NCBI GenBank assembly: GCA_023435505.1
Contig: JAEYRR010000074.1
Location: 1-5,963 of the forward strand
Direction of reading: 5' to 3'
Length of the DNA: 5,963 bases
From: Bacillota bacterium
GTDB lineage: Bacteria; Bacillota; Clostridia; Lachnospirales; Lachnospiraceae
A program made the translations under genes and the position numbers. This document shows, piece by piece, positions 1-4,873 of this stretch. Under the pieces are notes generated by a model. The model was not told the origin of the DNA. It searched no databases and was given only the letters and a program-made list of their open reading frames with translations. How positions within the stretch are numbered: the first letter of the stretch is position 1; the number at the start of each line of letters is the position of its first letter.

Positions 1-380
1 CTATGGAGGACACTATAGTCTATGAGATTCCAAAGCGATTCTTTTTTCATACATGTCAAAAGGGCTGTGCCTATCATGAGACCTTGATTCGGAATATGCT
101 TTCTATACTGGCAGAGAAAGCCTTTCTACTAAATATGAAACTGCAGATCATGTCTGCCGGAAGTCTACGTATGAAGCTTTGTAAGTATTTAGTACAGAAT
201 TGCGATGACAGTGGTAAAGTCATTTTGAAGTATACCAGGGAGGAACTGGCTGATTATTTAAGCGTAGCTAGGCCAAGTCTTTCTAGGGAAATGATGAAAA
301 TGCAGGACGAAGGCCTGATTGAGGTCAAAGGAAAGAAAGTCTTTATTACCGATAAAGAACGAATTGAAGATATGATATAA
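1..380 (+). CDS. Crp/Fnr-family transcriptional regulator, C-terminal part (5' end outside window)
   Basis: This is the 3' part of a Crp/Fnr-type transcription factor; 125 residues are visible against about 220-230 for the family, so the N-terminal effector-binding beta-barrel is cut off by the window edge. The ATG at 3 has no visible ribosome binding site and is almost certainly internal. Visible residues 25-60 fit the long dimerisation helix (LIRNMLSILAEKAFLLN). Residues 78-115 are the winged helix-turn-helix: TREELADYLSV, then a recognition helix starting ARPSLSREMMKM, then the wing EGLIEVKGKKVFI. Cysteines lie at visible residues 18, 22, 60 and 67; the CQKGC pair sits just before the dimer helix. 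Whether they bind a cofactor cannot be told without the N-terminus. A terminator follows directly, then a Crp/Fnr-like palindrome ahead of a hemerythrin gene, which suggests that gene is its target. The family call is firm; the effector (redox, NO, heme or other) is unknown. Confidence 0.9.
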   Translation, partial: MEDTIVYEIPKRFFFHTCQKGCAYHETLIRNMLSILAEKAFLLNMKLQIMSAGSLRMKLCKYLVQNCDDSGKVILKYTREELADYLSVARPSLSREMMKMQDEGLIEVKGKKVFITDKERIEDMI

Positions 381-386
381 GAAATG

Positions 387-418
387 GCTGTTGTACACCC
401 TGTATGACAGCTTATTTT
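387..418 (+). terminator. Intrinsic terminator of the Crp/Fnr gene
   Basis: The arm GCTGTTGTACA (387-397) pairs with TGTATGACAGC (401-411) in an 11-bp stem with two G-U wobbles and a CCC loop. TTATTTT follows at 412-418. It lies 7 bp after the stop codon and separates the regulator gene from the hemerythrin promoter, so the hemerythrin gene is probably transcribed independently. Confidence 0.8.
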
Positions 419-420
419 AA

Positions 421-436
421 TGTAACATATGTTACA
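421..436. promoter_or_regulatory. Perfect palindrome, probable Crp/Fnr-family operator
   Basis: TGTAACATATGTTACA is a perfect 16-bp inverted repeat (TGTAAC-N4-GTTACA), the size and symmetry expected for a Crp/Fnr dimer site. Its centre is at 428.5. A candidate -10 (TAGTAT, 458-463) would give a start near 470, which places the centre at about -41.5, the classical class II activation position. A similar GTAAC-N4-GTTAC pattern has, to my recollection, been proposed for clostridial HcpR-type regulators; that link was not checked here. The neighbouring Crp/Fnr gene is the obvious candidate regulator. Confidence 0.75.
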
Positions 437-457
437 GACTTTTTTTGATTACTAAGG

Positions 458-466
458 TAGTATATA
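458..466 (+). promoter_or_regulatory. Candidate -10 region of the hemerythrin gene
   Basis: TAGTAT (458-463) overlaps TATATA (461-466). No good -35 lies at 17 bp spacing: the -35 region falls at the edge of the palindrome, and TTGATT at 445-450 is too close. A weak -35 with an activator site centred near -41.5 is typical of activator-dependent promoters. The exact start is inferred, near 470-473, which gives a leader of about 40 nt. Confidence 0.45.
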
Positions 467-509
467 TAGGAGAAGAACAAGTACATTGAAAGTAAAAGGA
501 GAAACGACT

Positions 510-1070
510 ATGTATGGTGTTGAAATATTAGTACAAGAGCATGAACACATAATGCGTATGGCTGAAGTAATGAGAGAGGCCTCCCTTGCTTTGTTAGAGG
601 GTAAGGATGTAAATAAAGATGATTTTGAGTCGATGATAGACTTTGTCAGAAATTATGCGGATAAGCATCATCACGGAAAAGAAGAAGATTTATTATTTCT
701 CTATATGAGAGAAGAATTAGGGAAAATCGGTGAAAATCTGATTCAGCATGGTATGTTAGTTGAGCATGACCTAGGAAGACTTCATATCAGACAGTTGGAG
801 GAAGCAATTAATGAGTATGAAGAAACGAAGTCAAATATGGCAAAGCTTAATATAATCACAAATGCTGTATGCTATAGTGACTTAATCAAACGTCATATCG
901 GAAAAGAAAATGAAGTAGTTTTCCCATATGGAGAAAAGAATGTAAGTGAAGAAAGTCGAGATAAGGTAAATGTAGTAACAAAAGAAATAGAAGATAAAGC
1001 TAAAAAAGAGGGAATTCAAGCAAAATATCTTGGGATTTTGGAACAACTAGAGAAAACTTATCTTAAATAA
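510..1070 (+). CDS. Hemerythrin HHE-domain protein
   Basis: This is a soluble, predicted cytoplasmic protein of 186 residues in the bacterial hemerythrin family, whose members use a diiron centre in a four-helix bundle to bind or sense O2, NO or related species. Candidate iron ligands are visible in the expected order: H13 (in QEHEHI), H53-H55 with E58/E59 (HHHGKEED), H86 (EHDLGR) and H129 with E133 (HIGKE). The tail after about residue 145 is charged and helical and lies beyond the core bundle. I chose ATG 510 because AAGGAGA (496-502) sits 7 nt upstream. An in-frame TTG at 486 would add eight residues but has poorer spacing to a purine-rich stretch. The palindrome upstream and the Crp/Fnr gene before it suggest stress- or redox-dependent expression. 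The bound small molecule and exact role (O2 scavenging, NO handling, Fe-S protection) cannot be read from sequence. Confidence 0.9.
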   Translation: MYGVEILVQEHEHIMRMAEVMREASLALLEGKDVNKDDFESMIDFVRNYADKHHHGKEEDLLFLYMREELGKIGENLIQHGMLVEHDLGRLHIRQLEEAINEYEETKSNMAKLNIITNAVCYSDLIKRHIGKENEVVFPYGEKNVSEESRDKVNVVTKEIEDKAKKEGIQAKYLGILEQLEKTYLK

Positions 1071-1093
1071 TTAGTGAAATATATTATATTAAA

Positions 1094-1122
1094 TTAACAA
1101 TGATGTCGGATTTGAATATAAT
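1094..1122 (+). promoter_or_regulatory. Promoter of the kinase-like gene
   Basis: TTAACA (1094-1099) and a perfect TATAAT (1117-1122) are separated by 17 bp, a near-consensus vegetative promoter. A start near 1129 leaves a leader of about 48 nt before the ATG at 1177. It lies shortly after the hemerythrin stop, where I see no strong terminator, so some read-through from upstream is possible. Confidence 0.7.
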
Positions 1123-1176
1123 AGTATGAAACCATGAATATTAAGTCGATATAGTTTGACTATAAATGGATGTTTC

Positions 1177-1647
1177 ATGCAAATAAATTATTATCAGATT
1201 ATGGATCATATCAAAGATGGAAGCTTCAGAAAACTTGGAGCGGGTTCGGGGCGCTATGTATATGACATGGGAAATGGTTATGTAGTAAAATACGGTAGAA
1301 ATGTTAAAGGTCAAGCTCAAAACCAGGAAGAATATGAGATCTATCATATCAGGTTTGATCCCATCTTAGCAGCTGCAACTGCACTATCAGGGGATAATCG
1401 TATACTCATTATGGAAAAAGTTGAGCCATACTATACATCGAAATATATATGTGAGTATTTTCAGATATCAAACTTAAGAGGGGTGCTTCAGGTCCCAGAA
1501 GTGAGGAGAATGACATATGACTATCATTTGGTTGGAGCAGATCTTACTAAGCTAAGTAGCTGGGGTGAGGCAAGGAAAAGACCAGTGCTTTTGGATTATG
1601 GGTTTACTACTGAGGTGAGACATAGGTATTATAATGGGTTGTTTTGA
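1177..1647 (+). CDS. Very small protein-kinase-like protein, function unknown
   Basis: I do not recognise a named family. The 156-residue product carries spaced motifs of a protein-kinase-like ATP-binding core. These are a glycine-rich loop LGAGSGRYVY (20-29), a lysine in VVKYG (K38), acidic residues in QNQEEYE that could be the helix-C glutamate (E51/E52), a hinge-like stretch ILIMEKVEPYY (76-86) and a DFG-like LLDYGFT (138-144, D140). D122 in GADLTKLSS lies exactly 18 residues before D140, the catalytic-Asp to DFG-Asp spacing of canonical kinases. However, the HRD His/Arg and the catalytic-loop Asn are not conserved, and almost nothing follows the DYG, so the usual C-lobe is missing. It may be a pseudokinase, a minimal phosphotransferase or a nucleotide-binding protein. 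The start is uncertain: ATG 1177 has only a weak GGA upstream; an in-frame TTG (1156) and ATG (1201) also lack clear ribosome binding sites. No neighbour suggests a substrate. Confidence 0.6.
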   Translation: MQINYYQIMDHIKDGSFRKLGAGSGRYVYDMGNGYVVKYGRNVKGQAQNQEEYEIYHIRFDPILAAATALSGDNRILIMEKVEPYYTSKYICEYFQISNLRGVLQVPEVRRMTYDYHLVGADLTKLSSWGEARKRPVLLDYGFTTEVRHRYYNGLF

Positions 1648-1668
1648 TACAATAATTTATATAAATAT

Positions 1669-1707
1669 AAAAAGCGATCTGTCCTATTATAGACAAATCG
1701 CTTTTTT
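1669..1707. terminator. Bidirectional terminator between convergent genes
   Basis: AAAAAGCGAT (1669-1678) pairs with ATCGCTTTTT (1697-1706). The stem continues inside, after a CT/AA mismatch, as GTC (1681-1683) with GAC (1692-1694). The A-run on one side and the T-run on the other make it active on both strands, serving the kinase-like gene (plus) and the FAD dehydrogenase (minus). Confidence 0.85.
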
Positions 1708-1708
1708 G

Positions 1709-3103
1709 CTATACTAATCGCTGTCCTAGTAGTACACCCATTACGGATGCCATCATAAGGCCTCTTGTCCAACCACTGGAATCGCCAAGGCAGTAGAGAC
1801 CTTCTATATTGGTAATAAAATTCTCATCCATCTTAACTTTGTTGGAATAGAATTTAAGCTCTGGTGAATAAAGAAGAGTTTCGGTACTAGCAAAACCCGG
1901 AACTACATGGTCCATCGCCTGAATAAAATTGATGATGTTGGTCATGGAACGGTAAGGCATAGCAGCGGTAATGTCGCCAGCAACTGCATCCGGAAGAGTT
2001 GGCTTAAGATTGGAGAAATTAAGTTCTTTTGGCCAGGTTCTCTTACCATCTAGGATGTCTCCGTAACGCTGTACTAATATATGGCCGTTACCTAACATGT
2101 TAGTTAACTCACCCACCTTTTGTGCATATTCAATAGGCTGGTTAAATGGATGAGTAAAATTATGAGAACATAAGATAGAAAGATTGGTATTGTTAGATTT
2201 TAAATCCTTGTAGGAATGTCCATTTACAACTGCTAAATCGTTGTCATAATTCTCCTGACTCACAAAACCACCAGGATTCTGACAGAAAGTACGAACTTTA
2301 TTCTTGAATGGTCGTGGGTAGCCGATTAGTTTGGACTCATAAAGTACATCATTTACTTCCTCCATAATCTCATTTCTTACTTCTACACGAACACCTATGT
2401 CAACCGTACCTGGTTGATGAGCTATGGAATGCTCCTCACACAGGTTTTCAAACCAGTGGGCACCACGTCTTCCGACTGCTACGACTACAGATTCAGCGGG
2501 CAGCTCAAAGGTCTCCTTTGATTTAACGTTAGTGATTACAACACCAACACACTTTTTGTCCTTTAAAATAATATTGTCACAGGAGTGGGAGAAGAGAATA
2601 TCGACACCATGAGCCAGCAAATATTCCTGAATCTCATAGTAAAGCTTTTGAGCCTTCTCGGTACCCAGATGCCTGATTGGACAATCCACAAGCTTAAGGC
2701 CTGCCTGTATAGCACGCTTTCTTATCTCTTTGATTTTTTCGGTTTCACTGACACCTTCAATCTTATTATCGGCACCAAATTCTAGATAAATGCTGTCTGT
2801 ATAATTTATCATGGTTTGTGCAAGGTCAGCTCCTATTAGTTCAGGAAGTTGCCCACCTACCTCACTACTTAAGCTTAGTTTACCATCGGAGAAGGCACCT
2901 GCACCGGAAAATCCGGTCGTAATATGGCAGTATGGCTTACAATTAACACACTGTTTTGTCTTTGTCTTAGGGCAGCTCCGCTTATCAACAGCAACCCCTT
3001 TTTCCACAATTAATATTTTTTTCTTAGTACCTTTTCTCAGCATCTCTAAAGCTGTAAAGATGCCAGCAGGGCCAGCACCAATGATTACAACATCATAGTT
3101 CAT
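1709..3103 (-). CDS. FAD-dependent dehydrogenase (COG2509-type NAD(P)/FAD oxidoreductase)
   Basis: This predicted cytoplasmic flavoprotein of 464 residues looks full length. Residues 3-34 form the FAD-binding Rossmann motif: YDVVIIGAGPAGIFTALEM, with the acidic E34 ending strand 2 (LIVEKG). A second dinucleotide-fold element is VVVAVGRRG (206-214), and the C-terminal GD motif LYCLGDSSGWTRG (436-448) contacts FAD in this superfamily. Near the N-terminus is a cysteine cluster, C44-x7-C52-x2-C55-x3-C59, followed by GFSGAGAFSDGKL (64-76), which I associate with the uncharacterised COG2509 family. FCQNPGGFV (273-281) is another conserved-looking block. Substrate and electron partner are unknown. 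ATG at 3103 is preceded on its strand by GGAGGC with 5 nt spacing. It is transcribed alone, convergent with the kinase-like gene and divergent from the riboswitch unit. The fold and family are confident; the reaction is not. Confidence 0.9.
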   Translation of the reverse strand: MNYDVVIIGAGPAGIFTALEMLRKGTKKKILIVEKGVAVDKRSCPKTKTKQCVNCKPYCHITTGFSGAGAFSDGKLSLSSEVGGQLPELIGADLAQTMINYTDSIYLEFGADNKIEGVSETEKIKEIRKRAIQAGLKLVDCPIRHLGTEKAQKLYYEIQEYLLAHGVDILFSHSCDNIILKDKKCVGVVITNVKSKETFELPAESVVVAVGRRGAHWFENLCEEHSIAHQPGTVDIGVRVEVRNEIMEEVNDVLYESKLIGYPRPFKNKVRTFCQNPGGFVSQENYDNDLAVVNGHSYKDLKSNNTNLSILCSHNFTHPFNQPIEYAQKVGELTNMLGNGHILVQRYGDILDGKRTWPKELNFSNLKPTLPDAVAGDITAAMPYRSMTNIINFIQAMDHVVPGFASTETLLYSPELKFYSNKVKMDENFITNIEGLYCLGDSSGWTRGLMMASVMGVLLGQRLV

Positions 3104-3173
3104 TATATGCCTCCAAATCCTTTGGTATTTTTATGTAATCCATTTGAATCATAGATATAATTGGACCATACAT

Positions 3174-3202
3174 ATAATATCATATATAGTATAAATTAAC
3201 AA
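3174..3202 (-). promoter_or_regulatory. Promoter of the FAD dehydrogenase gene
   Basis: On the minus strand TTGTTA (3197-3202) and TATTAT (3174-3179) are 17 bp apart. The start would be near 3167, giving a leader of about 63 nt before the ATG at 3103. The surrounding sequence is very AT-rich, so other -10 choices exist. Confidence 0.55.
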
Positions 3203-3261
3203 TTATTTTGTCTTGGAGCAAGATAATGTTTTATGGTAAAGCTAAAAAATAGTATTAATAG

Positions 3262-3290
3262 TTGACTGTTTTTACAATATATGTTATTAT
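3262..3290 (+). promoter_or_regulatory. Promoter of the riboswitch transcript
   Basis: TTGACT (3262-3267) and TATTAT (3285-3290) are separated by 17 bp, each one base from consensus. The predicted start is near 3297, about 17-30 nt ahead of the aptamer. This is a well-formed independent promoter, which argues that the riboswitch is transcribed rather than being a relic. Confidence 0.75.
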
Positions 3291-3313
3291 TATCACAGTA
3301 AAAATTTGCTTGG

Positions 3314-3402
3314 AATCTTTACGATAATGGCAAACTGATAGAAATATCAGGACGCAAAACTAAAGGGCCTGTTAAATGGTAGCCAGTTGCCGAATAAGGA
3401 TT
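3314..3402 (+). ncRNA. Cyclic di-GMP-I riboswitch (GEMM-I aptamer)
   Basis: The plus strand carries the GEMM-I signature in order: GGCAAAC (3329-3335); a perfect 6-bp hairpin CTGATA/TATCAG closed by a GAAA tetraloop (3335-3350); the near-invariant GGACGCAAA (3350-3358); the AGGGCCT segment (3364-3370); and ATGGTAGCC (3376-3384) followed by GTTGCC (3386-3391). TTGCC (3387-3391) pairs with GGCAA (3329-3333) to close the aptamer. Aligning the tetraloop to the Vibrio Vc2 aptamer puts G3329 at the ligand-contacting position 20. G there fits c-di-GMP, whereas A is associated with cGAMP-type variants. The stacking adenine of the ACGCAAA segment falls at A3356. An outer helix AATCTTTA (3314-3321) with TAAGGATT (3395-3402, one G-U) encloses the domain and runs into a T-run. 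No protein gene follows on this strand before the terminator at 3575-3606. Confidence 0.9.
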
Positions 3403-3408
3403 TTTTTT
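3395..3408 (+). terminator. Possible riboswitch-linked terminator (outer stem plus U-tract)
   Basis: TAAGGA (3395-3400) is followed by eight T residues (3401-3408). The only good partner I find for the upstream strand is 3314-3321, the 5' flank of the aptamer. The terminator stem would therefore be the aptamer's own extended closing helix, which ligand binding should stabilise, predicting that c-di-GMP turns transcription off. The outer helix is short and AT-rich, so its efficiency is uncertain. Confidence 0.45.
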
Positions 3409-3574
3409 GTTTGTATTATTTGCTAAAAACGAATTTCTTTCTTCATTTGGTCTCCCCCAAATGTTGATAAACAGGAAGTTCATTTTTAATTTATAGAATA
3501 TCTACTCCCTCTCATATATTTGCAAAATAGCAGATATACTATCAGATATTCTATAATATATACCTTCTCACAAG
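3409..3574 (+). ncRNA. Putative riboswitch-controlled small RNA body, no convincing ORF
   Basis: This stretch lies between the riboswitch and the next terminator; I see no ORF with a start and ribosome binding site that I would accept. It does hold structure. A hairpin, CATTTGG (3444-3450) with CCAAATG (3457-3463), has a C-rich loop TCTCCC. A 13-bp perfect inverted repeat, TTATAGAATATCT (3491-3503) with AGATATTCTATAA (3544-3556), encloses a 40-nt loop containing ACTCCCTCTC (3504-3513). Both exposed segments are complementary to Shine-Dalgarno-type sequences. A transcript from about 3297 to 3606 would be roughly 310 nt. The feature is inferred from promoter, structure and terminator; expression is unproven. 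Confidence 0.4.
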
Positions 3575-3606
3575 AAAAGAGGCTACAGGTTCCTGTAGCC
3601 TCTTTT
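3575..3606. terminator. Bidirectional terminator after lexA and the riboswitch unit
   Basis: AAAAGAGGCTACAGG (3575-3589) and CCTGTAGCCTCTTTT (3592-3606) are perfect reverse complements around a TT centre. The A-run and T-run flanks allow termination in both directions. It ends lexA 33 bp after its stop codon and should also stop the riboswitch transcript before it runs antisense into lexA. Confidence 0.9.
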
Positions 3607-3638
3607 GCAATTGTAAAATAATTCTTTCTTATCATGCA

Positions 3639-4256
3639 CTAGTGATATCTTCTATATAATCCAATAACCTTCCCAATGATGGATAAATCATCGACAATGA
3701 TAGGATCCATTGTATCATTCTCCGGCTGTAATCTGAAATGTCCCTTTTCTTTATAGAACGTTTTAACTGTTACGGAATCGTCGATTAGGGCAACAACCTT
3801 TTCTCCATTCTCTGCAGTAGGTTGCCTCTGGACTAAAATCTTATCTCCATTATATATACCCGCATTAATCATACTGTCACCCTTAACATTTAACATAAAC
3901 ACTTCATGATTAGGGATGTCATCAGCTGGAAGAGGGAAATACCCCTCAATATTCTCAACGGCCAGTATAGGCTGACCAGCAGTTACAGTTCCAACTAAAG
4001 GTACGTTGACGATTTCTCTTCGTGTCAGGGAAAAGCTATCATCCATAATCTCTATGGCACGAGGTTTCGTTGGATCCCTACGGATAAAACCATTCTTCTC
4101 TAAGGTCTCTAAGTGGGAATGAACAGAAGAGGTTGATTTAAGCTTTACAGCTTCACATATCTCACGAACAGCTGGTGGATATCCCCGATTAATGATTTCA
4201 GACTTTATGTATTCTAAAATCTCTTTTTGTTTGGCACTGATTTTGCCTTGACTCAT
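3639..4256 (-). CDS. lexA: LexA, SOS-response repressor
   Basis: LexA represses DNA-damage genes as a dimer and cleaves itself when stimulated by RecA filaments on single-stranded DNA. The 205-residue product is full length. Residues 5-66 are the winged helix-turn-helix ([14 protein letters not shown], then [13 protein letters not shown] and [18 protein letters not shown]). The self-cleavage site is A93-G94 in VGTVTAGQP. The catalytic dyad is S128 in GDSM and K165 in TVKTF, with the peptidase S24 domain spanning about 85-203. The start is fixed by AGGAGGAG (4263-4270 on the complement), 6 nt before the ATG. The gene is monocistronic, divergent from the LysM gene, and its promoter region carries LexA-box-like sites, so it is presumably autoregulated. 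All key residues are intact. Confidence 0.98.
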   Translation of the reverse strand: MSQGKISAKQKEILEYIKSEIINRGYPPAVREICEAVKLKSTSSVHSHLETLEKNGFIRRDPTKPRAIEIMDDSFSLTRREIVNVPLVGTVTAGQPILAVENIEGYFPLPADDIPNHEVFMLNVKGDSMINAGIYNGDKILVQRQPTAENGEKVVALIDDSVTVKTFYKEKGHFRLQPENDTMDPIIVDDLSIIGKVIGLYRRYH

Positions 4257-4358
4257 ATAGAACTCCTCCTATTCTCTATCCTATATTTCAATAAACTATA
4301 CTTGAATAGTTTGTATTCTTACGTTCTATTAAAATGTCCATGAATCCTTGTTTCTTAA

Positions 4359-4387
4359 ATTATAACACATATGTTCGAACAATGCAA
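4359..4387 (-). promoter_or_regulatory. lexA promoter
   Basis: On the minus strand a perfect TATAAT (4359-4364) lies 17 bp from TTGCAT (4382-4387), a weak -35. The start near 4352 gives a leader of about 95 nt. One LexA-box-like site (4364-4377) fills the spacer and a second (4386-4399) overlaps the -35, so LexA binding would block its own promoter. Confidence 0.65.
4364..4377. promoter_or_regulatory. LexA box 1 (imperfect, lexA side)
   Basis: On the minus strand this reads CGAACATATGTGTT: one perfect CGAAC half-site, with three mismatches in the other half against the Gram-positive consensus CGAAC-N4-GTTCG. It lies in the -10/-35 spacer of the lexA promoter. A second CGAAC begins at 4376 on the plus strand and makes GTTCGAAC at the junction. 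Confidence 0.6.
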
Positions 4388-4399
4388 AACCTATGTTCG
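4386..4399. promoter_or_regulatory. LexA box 2 (imperfect, lexA side)
   Basis: On the minus strand this reads CGAACATAGGTTTT, with a perfect CGAAC half and a degenerate second half. It overlaps the proposed lexA -35 element, and its centre is 22 bp, about two helical turns, from box 1. Confidence 0.5.
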
Positions 4400-4428
4400 A
4401 TTTTTTTGAAAAAGTTGTAATGAATTTA

Positions 4429-4457
4429 TTGACAAACAAACACATGTTCGTTATAAT
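4429..4457 (+). promoter_or_regulatory. Consensus promoter of the LysM gene
   Basis: Perfect TTGACA (4429-4434) and perfect TATAAT (4452-4457) with 17 bp spacing: a full consensus promoter. It must be strong when not repressed, and its spacer is occupied by a near-perfect LexA box. The start is near 4464, giving a leader of about 72 nt. Confidence 0.9.
4437..4450. promoter_or_regulatory. LexA box 3 (strong, LysM promoter spacer)
   Basis: CAAACACATGTTCG matches CGAAC-RNRY-GTTCG at all but one position. It lies wholly between the -35 and -10 of the consensus promoter, where bound LexA would exclude RNA polymerase. Confidence 0.85.
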
Positions 4458-4466
4458 GTAATCATA

Positions 4467-4480
4467 CAAACAAATGTTCG
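4467..4480. promoter_or_regulatory. LexA box 4 (strong, just after the start site)
   Basis: CAAACAAATGTTCG also has a single mismatch to CGAAC-RNRY-GTTCG. It lies just downstream of the predicted start, 30 bp (about three helical turns) from box 3, so two dimers could bind on the same face of the DNA. Confidence 0.8.
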
Positions 4481-4493
4481 GAACTATTGTTCG
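4480..4493. promoter_or_regulatory. LexA box 5 (weaker, overlaps box 4)
   Basis: GGAACTATTGTTCG has a perfect GTTCG half and a near-match GGAAC half, with a poorer centre. It abuts box 4, and TGTTCGGA occurs twice as a direct repeat (4475-4482 and 4488-4495). The two sites probably cannot both be filled at once. Confidence 0.45.
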
Positions 4494-4535
4494 GAGTTTA
4501 TATATTATTAGTGGGGTATTTATGGAGGGATTGTC

Positions 4536-4841
4536 ATGATGCATAGGGTTAGGAATCAGAGAAGAGAAGGATTATTATTGTTATTCATAATTTGTATTGT
4601 TGTAATCACGGTTTTGTGTGTTACCATACAAGTCAATGCATCTCAGGAGAATGATAAGAAGATTCAGGTGAAAAGTATTTTAATAGAAGCAGGTGATACT
4701 TTGTGGAATATTGCTTCTGAGAACTTTAGTGAAGAGTATGATAGTATAGAAGAGTATGTATCCGCTATTAAGGAGTGCAATCATATTACTTCAGATAAGA
4801 TTTGTACCGGTAATTATTTAATCGTTCCCTATTATCAATAA
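4536..4841 (+). CDS. SOS-controlled membrane-anchored LysM protein, YneA-like
   Basis: The product has 101 residues. A short basic N-terminus (MMHRVRNQRR) leads to one membrane segment at about 13-33 (LLLLFIICIVVITVLCVTI), then a short linker and one LysM domain at about 47-98. The LysM signature VKSILIEAGDTLWNIASENF opens it and NYLIVPYY closes it. LysM domains bind peptidoglycan, so the domain should sit outside the membrane. Size, layout and position opposite lexA match YneA of Bacillus, the SOS-induced inhibitor of cell division, and the promoter carries strong LexA boxes. The bacillary partners yneB and ynzC do not follow; a terminator comes instead. GGAGGG (4524-4529) lies 6 nt before ATG 4536; a second ATG at 4539 is also possible. 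Division inhibition is inferred from architecture and context, not from a close match I can verify. Confidence 0.85.
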   Translation: MMHRVRNQRREGLLLLFIICIVVITVLCVTIQVNASQENDKKIQVKSILIEAGDTLWNIASENFSEEYDSIEEYVSAIKECNHITSDKICTGNYLIVPYYQ

Positions 4842-4873
4842 GACTAAATCAAAACATCATATTATACATAGAT

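Noticed and set aside
486..509. TTG-initiated N-terminal extension of the hemerythrin protein
   Set aside because: The ATG at 510 has AAGGAGA at 7 nt spacing, and the hemerythrin motif QEHEH starts close to it as in the family; the TTG has poorer spacing to any ribosome binding site.
1156..1176. TTG start for the kinase-like gene
   Set aside because: No ribosome binding site precedes it. ATG 1177 at least has a weak GGA and keeps everything before the glycine-rich loop short; the start remains uncertain.
1141..1347. Minus-strand 68-residue hydrophobic ORF opposite the kinase-like gene
   Set aside because: It overlaps the promoter, leader and 5' coding part of the plus-strand gene and has no visible promoter or ribosome binding site.
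2424..3098. Plus-strand ORFs inside the FAD dehydrogenase gene
   Set aside because: They are antisense shadows of a well-supported coding sequence, without recognisable domains or ribosome binding sites.
3262..3408. Riboswitch as the leader of the FAD dehydrogenase or of lexA
   Set aside because: The aptamer is on the plus strand; both of those genes are on the minus strand and have their own promoters or ribosome binding sites on that strand.
3411..3467. 18-codon TTG-initiated ORF after the riboswitch, with AAGGA at 3396-3400
   Set aside because: The putative ribosome binding site is 10 nt away and lies in the riboswitch closing strand; the peptide has no recognisable character and no supporting conservation can be seen. 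Also rejected: the 11-codon ATG ORF at 3461-3496, which has no ribosome binding site.
4329..4544. Minus-strand 71-residue ORF across the lexA/LysM intergenic region
   Set aside because: It covers two promoters and several LexA boxes, has no ribosome binding site and a low-complexity composition; it is a chance ORF.
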